Positions 52,722 through 63,598 of a DNA stretch of 64,000 bases are shown one piece after another (positions within the stretch are counted from its first letter, which is position 1; each line of letters starts with the position of its first letter). Under the pieces are notes generated by a model. That model saw only the letters and a program-made list of their open reading frames with translations. It was not told the DNA's origin and made no database searches. The position numbers were made by a program, and so were the translations under genes. Source of the stretch: Platynereis dumerilii. Taxonomy: Eukaryota; Annelida; Polychaeta; Phyllodocida; Nereididae. The stretch lies in contig JAPTHN010000011.1 of assembly GCA_026936325.1 (NCBI GenBank), positions 27,940,501 to 28,004,500 of the forward strand, given 5' to 3'.

Positions 52722-52810
52722 GCCGCACATCATACAGTCTCCTGGGCTCACCATACAGACTGTCACAGTGACACCAGCTCTACATTCTGCAGCACCAATA
52801 ATCATTGGAG
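52722..52810 (+). repeat. Dispersed direct repeat, copy 1
   Basis: It shares GCACATCATACA and a core at 52,769-52,810 (TGACACCAGCTCTACATTCT ... CACCAATAATCA) with 53,373-53,480. The family is unknown. It could be part of an unrecognised interspersed repeat. Confidence 0.7.
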
Positions 52811-53372
52811 AATCATAGGAGAAGGAAGGACACCTACAAGTACCATAGTGAAAAGCGGATAGATGAACTTTCTAATCTTTCACTCTGATAAGGCATAATC
52901 TTTACCAGTCTGCAAAGTCATATTAGAATGAGATAATCATTAAATTATTATTCTTTAAAATATGAATTGACATGTGATTTAAAGATGCCGTACGATGGCA
53001 AACACATTTTCTGCAGAAAAGCACAAATAATGTTACCCACTCTGTAATCAATGTGTAGTACCTTTTGACACTGAATATTGAACACTGCTCTCTAGAACTT
53101 GGGTCATGAAGCGGTCTTTTATAGAGAGGAGTATGTCATTGCGGCCTATATGCTGTCATAAACAAAGAATATTTTAATGCAAAAGGAAGGTGGTCACCCA
53201 TCACAAATGTTCTTACAAGGTACATTGTAATTTGTACATGTATGTAGACGTACTGCTCTTCACTCATTAACATCTATAAAGCATTCGAGTCCAGCCGAAT
53301 GCTTCAGATGCCCGGCGAAATGCAAAGCAAAGCTGTAGTTTTTGCAGCGGCCTTCTATAAGGGCATCGGAGA

Positions 53373-53480
53373 GCTGCACATCATACACCCTGCTCACCAG
53401 CGCCTCTCCAGCGCCTCACCACCCAGACAGTTACACAATGACACCAGTTCTACATTCTGCGGCACCAATAATCACCAGAG
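53373..53480 (+). repeat. Dispersed direct repeat, copy 2
   Basis: This is the partner of 52,722-52,810, with a core at 53,439-53,480 that differs at about six sites and a short insertion before it. A small internal repeat, CCAGCGCCTC, lies at about 53,396-53,418. Confidence 0.7.
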
Positions 53481-54895
53481 GGACACCCCGAGCTGACAAC
53501 ATTAAATTCCGCCACAGGGTGCTGCTGTCTCTCTGTGTTTATCACACTGCTGCAATGTACATTGTGCTTGTGGCCTTGTGGCTGGGAGCCAGGTTGTCTA
53601 GTTGTTGTATGTAGTATTCAGGCTCTTGCCATTCAGATAATCAGATTCTGCTCTTCGCATACCGGTACATTGATATACCTTTTGCGGATTTTGCATTTAA
53701 TTTTTGTTCCAACACAGAAACAAGTGGTCCCAAGTTCAATTCTGAGCTAAAAGGCACACTTTTATAATATCTTGTGGCGAGAGAGAGAGATGCGACTCAT
53801 TTTTAAAATATAAGAAAATTAACATTCAGCGCAATAAGAACTGGCTAACCTGGAGGGACTAAAACATTTTAAGAGAAATGGAAGGTTAAAGTTCCCTGAA
53901 ATAACCTTTACTGAACTCACATTGACACAAACTATAAAGCTGTGTTCAACATTATTGTATGTCATGTCAAATGAAGGGACGACAAGCTCGCCAGTGTTCT
54001 CATTAGGGTTCAGATAAAAAGAGTCCTTGGGACACACTGAGGTCCAAGAAAATCTGTCGTTAATACGGCTGTCGCTTTGAAAAAACCAATACAGTGTCAG
54101 CTCACACAATCTCATAGGATGATAGGAATTCTCCGGATAACAGATGTTCATCGGAATAGGCCCTCTCTCGAATCAGATCCCATATGAACTAAATCATTCG
54201 AAACAGGTTCTTAAATTCTCTATAAAGGCTTGAATATGAAAGAAGTAATAACTAGCTCAAATATACCCAACAAAATGTCCTGGTCATTCAAAAACTCATT
54301 CATGAAATCACATTGGCTGAATGAATTCTGTTCATTATTATCGATTCTACTAGCAAAAAATATGCATAAGCAAGTAACAAGACCACTTTAAATTCACAAG
54401 TCAACTGCAAATCTGACAGCAAAAGTAAAATAAGCGTCTCTGAAGCATACAATTCATTTATTTATCACAAAACATTTTGACATGCAACATGTGGCTCGTC
54501 AAGAAAGCCCATTTACATTTCACTACTGAAAATTGAACAACAATAAAACAAACTCTTACAGTAAAATCTACTACGGACTATGACAGTGTAATTCATCAGT
54601 TTATTGTTAACCATTAAATATTTTTCTTCAGATACACTGATAAAATGAAGCACTAAAAAGGCATTTGCAGATATAATACAACTGCCACTGCCGACAGCTG
54701 CAGTAACCATTTGCAGTCAGATGTAGACAAATCACACATGTAGATGGAATGCTGGTGGATGGCTGACAGGGACTTTTAAAACGTCCTGTACTTTGATAGG
54801 CTAACTAGGACAAACGGATCCAGCAAATGAGGCAAAGTATGATAGTTACTTAGACAGTCATGATGCAGGAAGACGCTAAATTCAAGTTGTCCCAG

Positions 54896-55295
54896 GAAGA
54901 TGGGAGACCAATAGCCGACAAATAGCAGGTAAATAGCACAGAAATATCAGTTAAATAGTAGACAAACCGGAGGCAAGATGAAGACAAATAGAAAACTAAT
55001 ATAAGTCAAATGGAAGACAAATAGTAAACTAATATCATTCAAATGGTAGACAAATAGCAGCCAAATAGTTGACAAACAGACAAATAGCAGGCAAAAATGC
55101 AGGCATGTAGCACACAAATATAAGTCAAATAGTAGAGAAATATCAGTATAATTGTAGAGATATATCTAACAAATAGCACACTAATATCAGTAAAGTAGTA
55201 GCAAATAACAGTAAAATAGTAGACAAATAGCATACAAATGGCAGACAAATAGCAGTCAAGATACAGACAAATAGCATGCAGGTACCAGGAAGATG
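54896..55295. repeat. Fuzzy short-period repeat of GACAAATAGCA words
   Basis: About 400 bp is built from AGACAAATAGCA, TCAAATAGTA and CTAATATCAGT words at spacings of 10-16 bp, with no single clean unit length. It is a decayed minisatellite. A minus-strand frame of 87 codons rich in Tyr, Phe and Ile follows from this composition. Confidence 0.75.
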
Positions 55296-57554
55296 CAGGC
55301 AAGATGGGGGATGCTGCAGCAGCTTATTGTCAGCCTGTCACATCCCAGTGGCTGCCGCATGACGTGACCTGAATCTGTTCCCCTAACCTGATACATCACC
55401 GTGACAGCTCCCAAAGACGGACTCTCCTTCTCTTACTGCTGCGCCTTTTCTCTTCGGTTTTGTCTGCCGCTGCCTGCAGTGCTTGACTCTCAAATGCCAT
55501 TTGTAAGCTGACATTTTATCTTCCCCTTCCTGTTTACAGACAGTTACTCTCAAACCATTTTTCTCTCTTGCCGAAGCCGCCCGGAGAACAAGAGTAAAGC
55601 TAAGTTGAAAAACGTGGTGGTTTCCTATCAATCTGGTTGGTCCTCCATTATCTCCACATAAGGTCGCAGCGCTGATTCAAGCTGGTTCTCGAAGACATTT
55701 TACCATTATCTTAGTCGCATTTTATCCTATATTATGTCCAGTGATGTATATCACACTACACTGGTTAAGATATTCCGACCTCTCCATGATCACAATCATC
55801 TCGCAATGCACAGAAAGAATAACATATGGATAATTTGATTTCAAGGAAAATTATTCCAAAGTGACAAATTATTCAATAAATTTAATAGCACAAAATTACC
55901 AGAAGTCAAAATCTTTCAATTATTGGCGCCAAACATAAATTTAACAGTTTCGATGACAACGCCTTATTAAATGGCCTAACCTCATGTTCTAAACAAAAGT
56001 GCTCATTAGAAACCTAAGACATTAAAAAGATGGCGTCATTACCACCCTCTCATCAGGATGATGCAAAAATCACAATGGACTACCAAAATGTCCTTCCCAA
56101 CCGTCCTGCCATACTGTCACAGCAATCCTTATGGCTTCTGAAGGCAAACCCCGGCAAGACACAAGCATCATAAAAAGCCTGTAACGACATCTCCAAATCT
56201 GACAGGCACTAAGAATCTCCCGTCTCCCTGTTTTATGTTTCACTGCACATCCTGAATTCTGAGCCGTGGTATGTGGAGAGCCCTAAGAAGACCATCTCCG
56301 AGAGTCTCCTAGAGTCTCCAAGAGTCTCCCGAGTCCTTCAAACGTCTCGCAAAGCTCCAGTCGCCGATCACGACCCCTGACACATTGAAGCACTCCCAAA
56401 GCATTTCACTCATAAAAGCTTTTAGTATTGGGAGTCTTTAGAGACATCACAGTAAAGTACTCTCTGGACAACTATACAAGGAGAACAGAATGTACACATC
56501 AATGCATCAACCTCATACGTCAATCTACACTCAAATGTGTCCTTCAATCTGTAAATCACACACATACTGAACACTTTCCATAAAAAGTTACATAAAATGT
56601 CAAAATAGATGAAGATGTCATAATTATTTCTTTGAATAATGACAGAGAGGGAGCCAGGAGGTATTAGATAACATAAATAATTTAATTGAAGTGAAATAAA
56701 ACTCCGTTGGATATAACTTAAAAACAAACGTACTACTGGGACAGGAAGAATGTTTAACTATAAAATTTTTCTTTACATATCAGATGTAAAACCTCAAGAA
56801 AGGGTCCAGTTTCATCACCTATGTCCACCATTTCTGATGTCCAACAGATTGAACATGTTGAACAGCCTTAAGCCTTGCAACGGTGCAATGGTATGGGCGA
56901 ATTCTCCGGGAGAATGCAGCTCAGGGCAGACCACATGTCGGCTGCCAGGAGTGCTCAGACAGCAATCAAGACAGCGGATAATCGGCATGTGTGCGTCACA
57001 CGGCATTCATCAGGCGTATTCCCACGGGCTGCAATACAAGACTCGCTGCAATGGAAGAGTGTCGAGGGGTCGTGCAGGGCTATGCAATGAGCCCAATAAC
57101 TAATTGCCTTTGGTGTGGCCACCCACTCTAAGCAGGGCCTACAGAACAGGTAACAAGAGATGCAACATCCACCTACTTGATGCAACACCAATCATAAGCC
57201 ATTGCCTGACTGGCACTCCTCATATCACATATCTCACACTTCACCTCTCCCTGCATTAAGGCTGCTGCCTTGGCCATATTTCATCCTTCCACAAGTTTCT
57301 AGCTATAGTTGTCAGAGGCTTATGTTGCATTACATGACAGAAGTTACTTCAAAGGTAACCTTTATACACGTAGTACATACATATATCAAAGATGTTATTA
57401 CAACAAGACTGTGTACCAAAAACAGCATTTGCCTCAGTATCTTAAAGCATTCATAGTTTCATACTCATCTTTATCCCATGTCTAGCCAACTTTTGTCCCT
57501 CATACTGAGCTTTTCCCTGGTCAATACAGATTGAGAGAGGGAAATACAACAGAA
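55296..57554. other. No recognisable gene
   Basis: A short tandem of about four AGAGTCTCC units is at 56,298-56,340. Overlapping frames on both strands at 56,750-57,190 have no recognised motif. Confidence 0.45.
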
Positions 57555-58016
57555 AGAAACAGGGATATATTTAGTTCAACCAATCAAATTCCTTTGGCTA
57601 ATTAGCCAGCAGGGATATACTGAAAGATAATGAGATCCACAGGGATATACTGGAACAGACCAATCAAAAGACAACAGTGCCCCTATATATCATGCTTATT
57701 AGCATGTAGATACCAGCATATTTGCTGATTGTTGTGATTTAAGGCAATTAAGTGCTGCAAATTAAGAGTATTGATTTTTTTTGTAGCACAGCTGCATTCA
57801 CGTTGAGTGCTTAAAACTGTTTTACATTGATATAAAATAAAAGTATTTAAAAAAAAAGACATGGGATAAAAAGGTTACACCATGGGTTGCGGCAGTATAT
57901 CCCTGGTATAGTCACCCTCGACCCCGTATATCCCTCGACCCTTCGGGTCTCGGGATATACTGGATCTTGGGTGACTATACCAGGGATATACTGCCTCCAC
58001 CCATGGTATAACCTCA
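57555..58016. mobile_element. Foldback non-autonomous DNA transposon (element B)
   Basis: The left side holds three copies of CAGGGATATAY (57,560-57,570, 57,610-57,620, 57,640-57,650). The right side is a palindrome (57,872-58,014) with four more copies in alternating orientation. The plan (three words left, four in a right palindrome) matches the element at 991-1757 although the word differs. The palindromes also share TAGTCACC next to CTCG (57,909-57,916 here). No transposase frame was found. The left limit and target duplication are uncertain. Confidence 0.55.
57872..58014. repeat. 143-bp imperfect palindrome, right end of element B
   Basis: The arms are near-perfect complements around GACCC-TTC-GGGTC (57,937-57,949). 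GGTGACTA (57,970-57,977) mirrors TAGTCACC (57,909-57,916). Confidence 0.85.
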
Positions 58017-58335
58017 TATTATACAATGGTTCGTACATTAAAAGACCCCATGTTATAAGACTGAATTGCCATATGTGACCGACCTTCCTGTTGCAAAAAA
58101 TAATACATAGAAACAAAGAAGAGACTATGTCCTCACAAGAGACCGCTTCTTGGACCTTGGCGACAGAACATAGGCACTGGTTAGGCAGAATTGGAAAGAT
58201 TAACATAATCACAACCCATGGGAAAGTTTTGAATAAACAGATTTTGCTTGGACAGCCCATATTAACCACCAAATTATTCAGGTCATTGGTTGCAAGGAGG
58301 ACTCGATTCAACATAATCAAAACGGCATGTTTAAG

Positions 58336-58460
58336 CATGGACGATTAGAGGGGACTGCTGACTTGACCTACTTTACGCTAGGATCGCTAGTAGTCTGTCT
58401 CATTACGTCACACCACCACCCAGTATGAACGGCGAAGTAATGAACTAGCGCTTTCATTGT
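58336..58460 (+). repeat. Left terminal inverted repeat of element C
   Basis: Its partner is 63,465-63,591. The first 22 bases are perfect. A later block near 58,413-58,435 (CACCCAGTATGAACGG) pairs with the complement of about 63,508-63,525. Confidence 0.75.
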
Positions 58461-60205
58461 GTAGCATGCAAGGTAGCATGGTCAGATCACGCAGAATGTC
58501 TTGCTAACTGCCTGCTGTAAGCCTGCAAGTCAAGACTTCAAGTCAATTGACCATCCACACTGCTTATTTACGTATTTACCAACTGACCATGCTCATTGTA
58601 ACCATGCACACCAGATTGTAGTGGATTTTTAATCGGCAAGGAGTACGAGTTCATCTGCCCAGCTGACTGGCAATTAGCTGCTGATAGCAAGGTGCGAAGT
58701 CCTGCACTGCACAGGTGACACGGGTCCCCTGCCCCTCATGCCCTGCTATTGCTTGATAGGCTATTAGAAATTTAGGCCCATGCATTTTATGTAGGCCTAG
58801 ACCTGATATACTTTAGGCATACAGTATTCATCAAATGTAGGCTATACTGGGCCTCAATAACCTGAACCAAGAATTCATAAAATATTTAAATAAGTTTTCA
58901 TCCACGGATTATACCTTTTTTAAATCAAGAATGTATATCTAGCTTGATGCCTAATTAATAATCCACTCAAAATATTCTTATTCTAATTATTAGATAGACA
59001 GATAGATAATATTTAATATCTGAAAAACTGAAATTTGCTTTGCACCCACAGGCAAAAATACATCGTAAAAAATGACAGTAAATATTTCACAAATTGATAA
59101 ATACATAAATGCAAGCTAGCAGGCGTTATTAAAACATAATTATCTATAATCTATCTATAGATCTATCCATGGCCGACCTAGCTGCTGAAGAATGAGGAAA
59201 AAAAATTATATATTCATAAATAATTGCTTCTTGGGACATTTGGGCTTGCAAAAAATATTGACAGGATATTAGAAATGTATTTACCTGTATATAGTCAGCA
59301 GCTATGTACATTGATTATCCATACAAAATGCAAATTTTAAAATACTATTTTTTCCAAGATCTCTACAGGACCTAAATCATGCTTACAGTCAAATTTCCAG
59401 CCACAGATGAACAATTAATATTCTTTTGGTGTATTCCATGTATCTAGTTTATTCCCCATGTTGAATACACTCTTTTAAATGACCCCATCATGTTACACAT
59501 ATAAATGTTGAGTTGTGTTAAGTAATTGATCAGTCAAAGCAAATGGCCAGAAGCTTTGCCTGAAGAGACATTGTAATGATGAAACTTCTCACAGATTTCT
59601 CAGCATGCCTGGATTTGTGATAATACCATGCCTCCCTCCAAACTGAATGGACTGACCCACCTGTTGGACAGGCTGGTCTCTGGCCACCCCCTTCATCTGA
59701 GCACCAGGTCAAAAAGATTATGCCTAATTCCTGGGAACTTGTTTTTTTAAGAGCACCAGATTATCCGTTACTTCTTATTTCTGACTTTTTGGGTACAATG
59801 TGAATGGGATCATCATGCGAAAAGACTACGATATTCCATACTCCACCTTAACGTTTTTCCACATACCAACAATTTCATAAACATTGATATTTTATTGCAC
59901 ATAAGATAGGATAGGATATTTTATTTGCACAACTTGGGTACTTACAATGTAATGAAAAACGAAAATATATAAATATATTAACTAAAGTAAAATCATTATT
60001 ATCTATATATACTGCTTTATTAATAATTATTAATGTCAAGCAGAAAATTAATACTGTGCTGTGGGAAAAAAAAGGAGAAAAGGATAAGGCAGATACTACA
60101 TAAGATTGATCGAGACACAGACAGATCTATACAGTTCGCGAACTCCTTATTGATTTAGAAGTGAATTAATTCTGTGTCAAATAAGTCACACTATAATGCC
60201 TATAT
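58461..60205. other. Interior of element C, left part
   Basis: AT-rich sequence without a coding signal. TAGGCCTA and TAGGCTATA words lie at 58,765-58,860, and a short GATA run is near 58,995-59,010. Confidence 0.5.
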
Positions 60206-60250
60206 AATATACACTGTGGCCTAAAAGTTTGGAAACGGTAGGTTGCTCGC
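60206..60250 (+). mobile_element. Possible Tc1/mariner terminal fragment
   Basis: TATACACTGTGGCCTAAAAG followed by TTTGGAAAC resembles the outer end of Tc1-like elements (CAGTG...GGCCAAAAGTTT). It has TA at the outer edge, as TA-targeting elements require. I found no opposite end within the window, so it would be a truncated or isolated end. Confidence 0.4.
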
Positions 60251-60642
60251 CATATTGAATTAGTGTTATGCAAATCTGCTTGTGGGTGCAAAGATTCTCT
60301 ACCGATCAGAATAAAATATATCATAATAGGAAGTAGGATTGTGTAGGAGCTTGTAGGTATTCTCTATATGAATTTTGCCCAATTTCCTTTGTTGCTCTGA
60401 AAAATACAAATGGGTCAAAACAAGTGGACACAACATTCTATTAAATGACAATGGCGGATGGCTTAGTCATTTTGATAACGTTGGAAATTTAAAACTATTT
60501 TCACTGATTTTGCTTCTCACAATCCTCTTCACACTGATAAAGGTCGATTTCAACATGATCAAACAAGAATCCAAGCATTCAGCTTTGTGTAATACTAATG
60601 CAATGGCAAGCGCTGCGAGCATACAAGCTGTTTCCAAACAGA

Positions 60643-62068
60643 AAAGGGTAGGAGGAGGCAGGAGGAGGAGGGAGGAGGAGGAGGGAGGAGGAGGAGGGAG
60701 GAGGAGGAGGGGGGAGGAGGAGGGGGGAGGGGAGAAGGGAGACTAGAGGAGGAGGCAAGGAGGAGACTAGGAGGTGAATGATAAGGAGGAGACAAGGAGA
60801 CAAGGAGGAGACTAGGAGAAGACTAGGAGAAGACTGCCCTCCCTTGACTGATAAAAAAACAACAGCAGGATTGGCTTCATTCAGTGACGGGAGGGAACTC
60901 TATGTTGGATACACTACTTGAGCCGCTCTGTCGGATATATTTGGGTGGTCTCTTCGTAGTCTCCTCTCCTCCTCTTCTCCTCCAAGCTCCTTCTCTAATA
61001 TCCTAGTCTCCTCCTAGTCCTCCTAGTCTCCTGGCTTCCTCCTTTTCCCTCTCCCCCTCTTTCCCTCTCTTCCTCTTTCCCTCTCTTCCTCTTTCCCTCT
61101 CCTCCTCTTTCCCTCTCCTCCTCTTTCTCTCTCCTCCTCTTTCCCTCTCCCCCTCTTTCCTCCTCTTCCTCCTCCTTCCTCCTCCTTCCTCCTCCTTCCC
61201 CTCCTCTTTCCCCCTCCTCATCTTTCCTCTTCCTCCTCTTCCCCCCTCCTCCTCTGTCCCCTCCTCCCCTCCTCACCCAAGCTTCTCCTGTAAACTCCTC
61301 CAATCTCCCCTTCTAAGCTACATCTAGGCTCCTTCCAGTTTGCTCCTAGTCCCACCACGTGCTACTCCTCCTCCTCTTTCCCCTCCTCCTCTTTCCCCCT
61401 CCTCCTCTTTGCCCCTACTCTTCTTTCCTCCTCCTCTTTCCTCCTCCTCCTCCTTTCCCCCTCCTCCCCTCCTCATCCAAGCTCCTCCTGTAAACTCCTC
61501 CAATCTCCCCTTCTAGGCTACTTCTAGGCTCCTTCTAGTATGCTCCTAGTCCCACCACGTCCTCCTCCTCCTCCTCTCCTCCTCTTCCCATCTCCTCCCC
61601 ATCTCCTCCTCTCCTCTTCCCCTCCTCCTCCAAGCTCCTAGTCTCCTCCTAGTCTCCTCCTGGTCACCTCCAAGTCTCCTCCTAGTCTCCTTTCCTCATC
61701 CTCCTTTTCCCTCTCCTCCTTTTCTCCCTCCTCCTATTTCCCCTCCCCTTTTTGCCCCTTCTCCTCTTTGCCCCTCCTCTCCTTTCCCCCTCCTCTTCTT
61801 TCCCCCTCATCATCTTTCCGCCGCCTCCTCCTCCTCCTCCCTCTTCCCCATCTTCTTCCTCCTTCCCCATCCTCCTCTTCCTCCTCCTTCCCCATCCTCC
61901 TCTTCCTCCTCCTCCCCCCCCAGGCCTCCTCCCCTACACCAAGCTCCTTCTCCTCCGATTCTCCTCCGATTCTCCTCCAATTCTCCTCCAATTCTCCTCC
62001 AATTCTCCGCCGATTCTACTCCGATTCTCCTACTTCCCTCCTTCTTCTCCTACTCCCCCCTCAGATAG
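60643..62068. repeat. Purine tract followed by pyrimidine tract, (GGA)n/(TCC)n
   Basis: The plus strand is almost pure purine at 60,643-60,835 (AGGAGG, GGAGACTAGGAGA). After a 115-bp mixed spacer it is almost pure pyrimidine to about 62,068. The word AGGAGGAGACTAGGAG of the left part recurs as its complement in the right part, so the two arms are inverted relatives. Inside the pyrimidine part, about 85 bp (near 61,283 and 61,483) is duplicated with a 200-bp offset. Long frames here are rich in Gly, Glu and Arg, or in Pro and Ser, and reflect the repeat only. Confidence 0.95.
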
Positions 62069-62775
62069 GATCAATGAGAAGTTTGAGGATAAGATGACAG
62101 TTTCTTAAGACTCTCGTGACTTTAAAATTCTAAAATTAAGGAAAAGACCTGACATGGCAAGCTGTATGAGCAATTTTCCTATTGTCTTTCTTCATTGTTT
62201 GTTCAAAGAATGGTTTATAAAGGTCACTGTAAATCCAGTTGATATATCAAGGAGCAAACTCAATGTGTTTGCAAAAAACCGCATCTTTCTACCTCCTTTC
62301 AAAGCAAAGTTCTCAGTGGGCAGAGGTATATCTCCTCTTGTTCATTAGGGGTGTATATTTGTATATGTCTTAATTAAGTTCAAGAAAGACATTGAGAGCT
62401 CTTGGGGTCATCCAGTGCAACACATCCAACCCCCCCCCCTCTTCCAACAATGGGCTTGGCCTGGGCAGAAGTGCGGCTGCTTCAATGCTGAACTTCTGTT
62501 CTGGGCATTGCATGTGATCTGTATATTTGAACACCTGATTCAAAACGCCCAAGAGAGTCAAAAGCAATTCACTTCATATAAAATTATATTTTGATAAATA
62601 CTCCATTTGGCTTTTCAAATTTAAGTGGTTTATTATTTTACAATTATAATAATAGCAAAAAATAGGCAGATGCATGGATATATAAAGGCTTGTATAATTT
62701 TTAAGTTGGATGGCAAGCATAATGGCTTTATAGATCTTCTATGCATCAATAATTCTGTATATAGGCAGATAGATA
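62069..62775. other. Interior of element C, unique part
   Basis: No recognisable feature except a run of ten C residues near 62,431. Confidence 0.5.
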
Positions 62776-62781
62776 AACATG

Positions 62782-62838
<57 letters not shown>

Positions 62839-62890
62839 TAATTGATTGATTGATTGATTGATTGATCAACTCATTCATTCATTCATTGAT
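62776..62890. repeat. Compound microsatellite (AGAT)n (ATTG)n (ATTC)n
   Basis: A nearly uninterrupted run of about 14 GATA-type units passes into about six ATTG units and then about four CATT units. Perfect long runs suggest it is still length-variable. Confidence 0.95.
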
Positions 62891-63464
62891 TGAACTGGGC
62901 ATGCAGATTTATAGCATCTTTAGGCAGATAGACTATATGTATTATGATAACATTATTGCAGGCCTGTTAATGGCCCTGTAGGCCTATGATAAATATATGG
63001 CCTGATCAAGGTCTGTTAGGTGAAGAGCCTATAGTCAATTGAAATACCAAGTTATGTTGTTTGAGGACTACTATAGGCCTAATGCATTTATAAATAAATT
63101 TACAGATTTTTATTGTTTTGTCAATGGCTAGTTAATGTTATTAATTTCTAGTAGTTGAAGTTCATGGCCTCATAGGCCTGCCCTAGTCAATAGTATGCTA
63201 ACATGATGTATTGACCACGGCACCATGCTGATCCAGAAGGGGGGCGGGGGTCTGCAGGACTAAGTGACAGATGACTGTAGCCCAAGTATGCAGATCGTTC
63301 GGCAAATTTAACTGTTCAAGTTGACCTGTGTGTAGAGTATAGGTTGTCACAGGGGCAGGTTGTAACAATTTAAGGTGTAAGTAGCATTGTTCAATCGAAT
63401 TTGGGTTCTTGGTGATGATTTTTTCAGTCACTGGTGGGTACTCAGTGAGCCATGCGTGGCTGCC
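62891..63464. other. Interior of element C, right part with AGGCCT words
   Basis: AGGCCT occurs at least four times in 62,960-63,185. No coding signal was seen. Confidence 0.5.
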
Positions 63465-63591
63465 CAGCCATGTTTACGCAATGACTGGCTAGTTCTAAAA
63501 TTATCCGTTCATACTGGGCGGCGCTGCAGTCGTGACGTCAACATAGTCAATGGAGAATCGGGAAGCCAACAGTCCCCTCTAATCGTCCATG
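63465..63591 (-). repeat. Right terminal inverted repeat of element C
   Basis: This is the inverted partner of 58,336-58,460. It includes the palindromic octamer TGACGTCA near 63,533-63,540. The left repeat has TTACGTCA at the matching place. Confidence 0.75.
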
Positions 63592-63598
63592 GTTTAAG

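Larger units (their letters stand above)
50849..54895. other. Unique-looking sequence with one dispersed duplication
   Basis: No coding domain was recognised. It holds the paired repeat at 52,722-52,810 and 53,373-53,480, and a (GA)n run near 53,780. The part 52,060-52,230 has several ATTAA/TAATT and TTTATTTGAC words. Confidence 0.4.
58336..63591. mobile_element. 5.26-kb element with terminal inverted repeats and 7-bp flanking duplication (element C)
   Basis: The outermost 22 bases at each end are perfect inverted repeats, beginning CATGGACGATTAGAGG. Further blocks match inward, notably TACGTCAC/GACGTCAC and CCASCCAGTATGAACGG-like sequence, so the terminal repeat is about 125 bp with decay. 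GTTTAAG flanks both sides directly (58,329-58,335 and 63,592-63,598), as a target duplication would. No transposase was recognised; the interior is low-complexity and unique AT-rich DNA. CA/TG ends with a 7-8 bp duplication would suit the P superfamily, but that is a guess. AGGCCTA-type words cluster near both ends. Confidence 0.7.

Noticed and set aside
53715-53760. A possible B box, AAGTTCAATTCTG
   Set aside because: No A box lies at the right distance, and none of the SINE bodies follows.
60375-62108. Gly/Glu/Arg-rich and Pro/Ser-rich frames on both strands
   Set aside because: They follow directly from the GGA/TCC repeat and are open in several frames at once.
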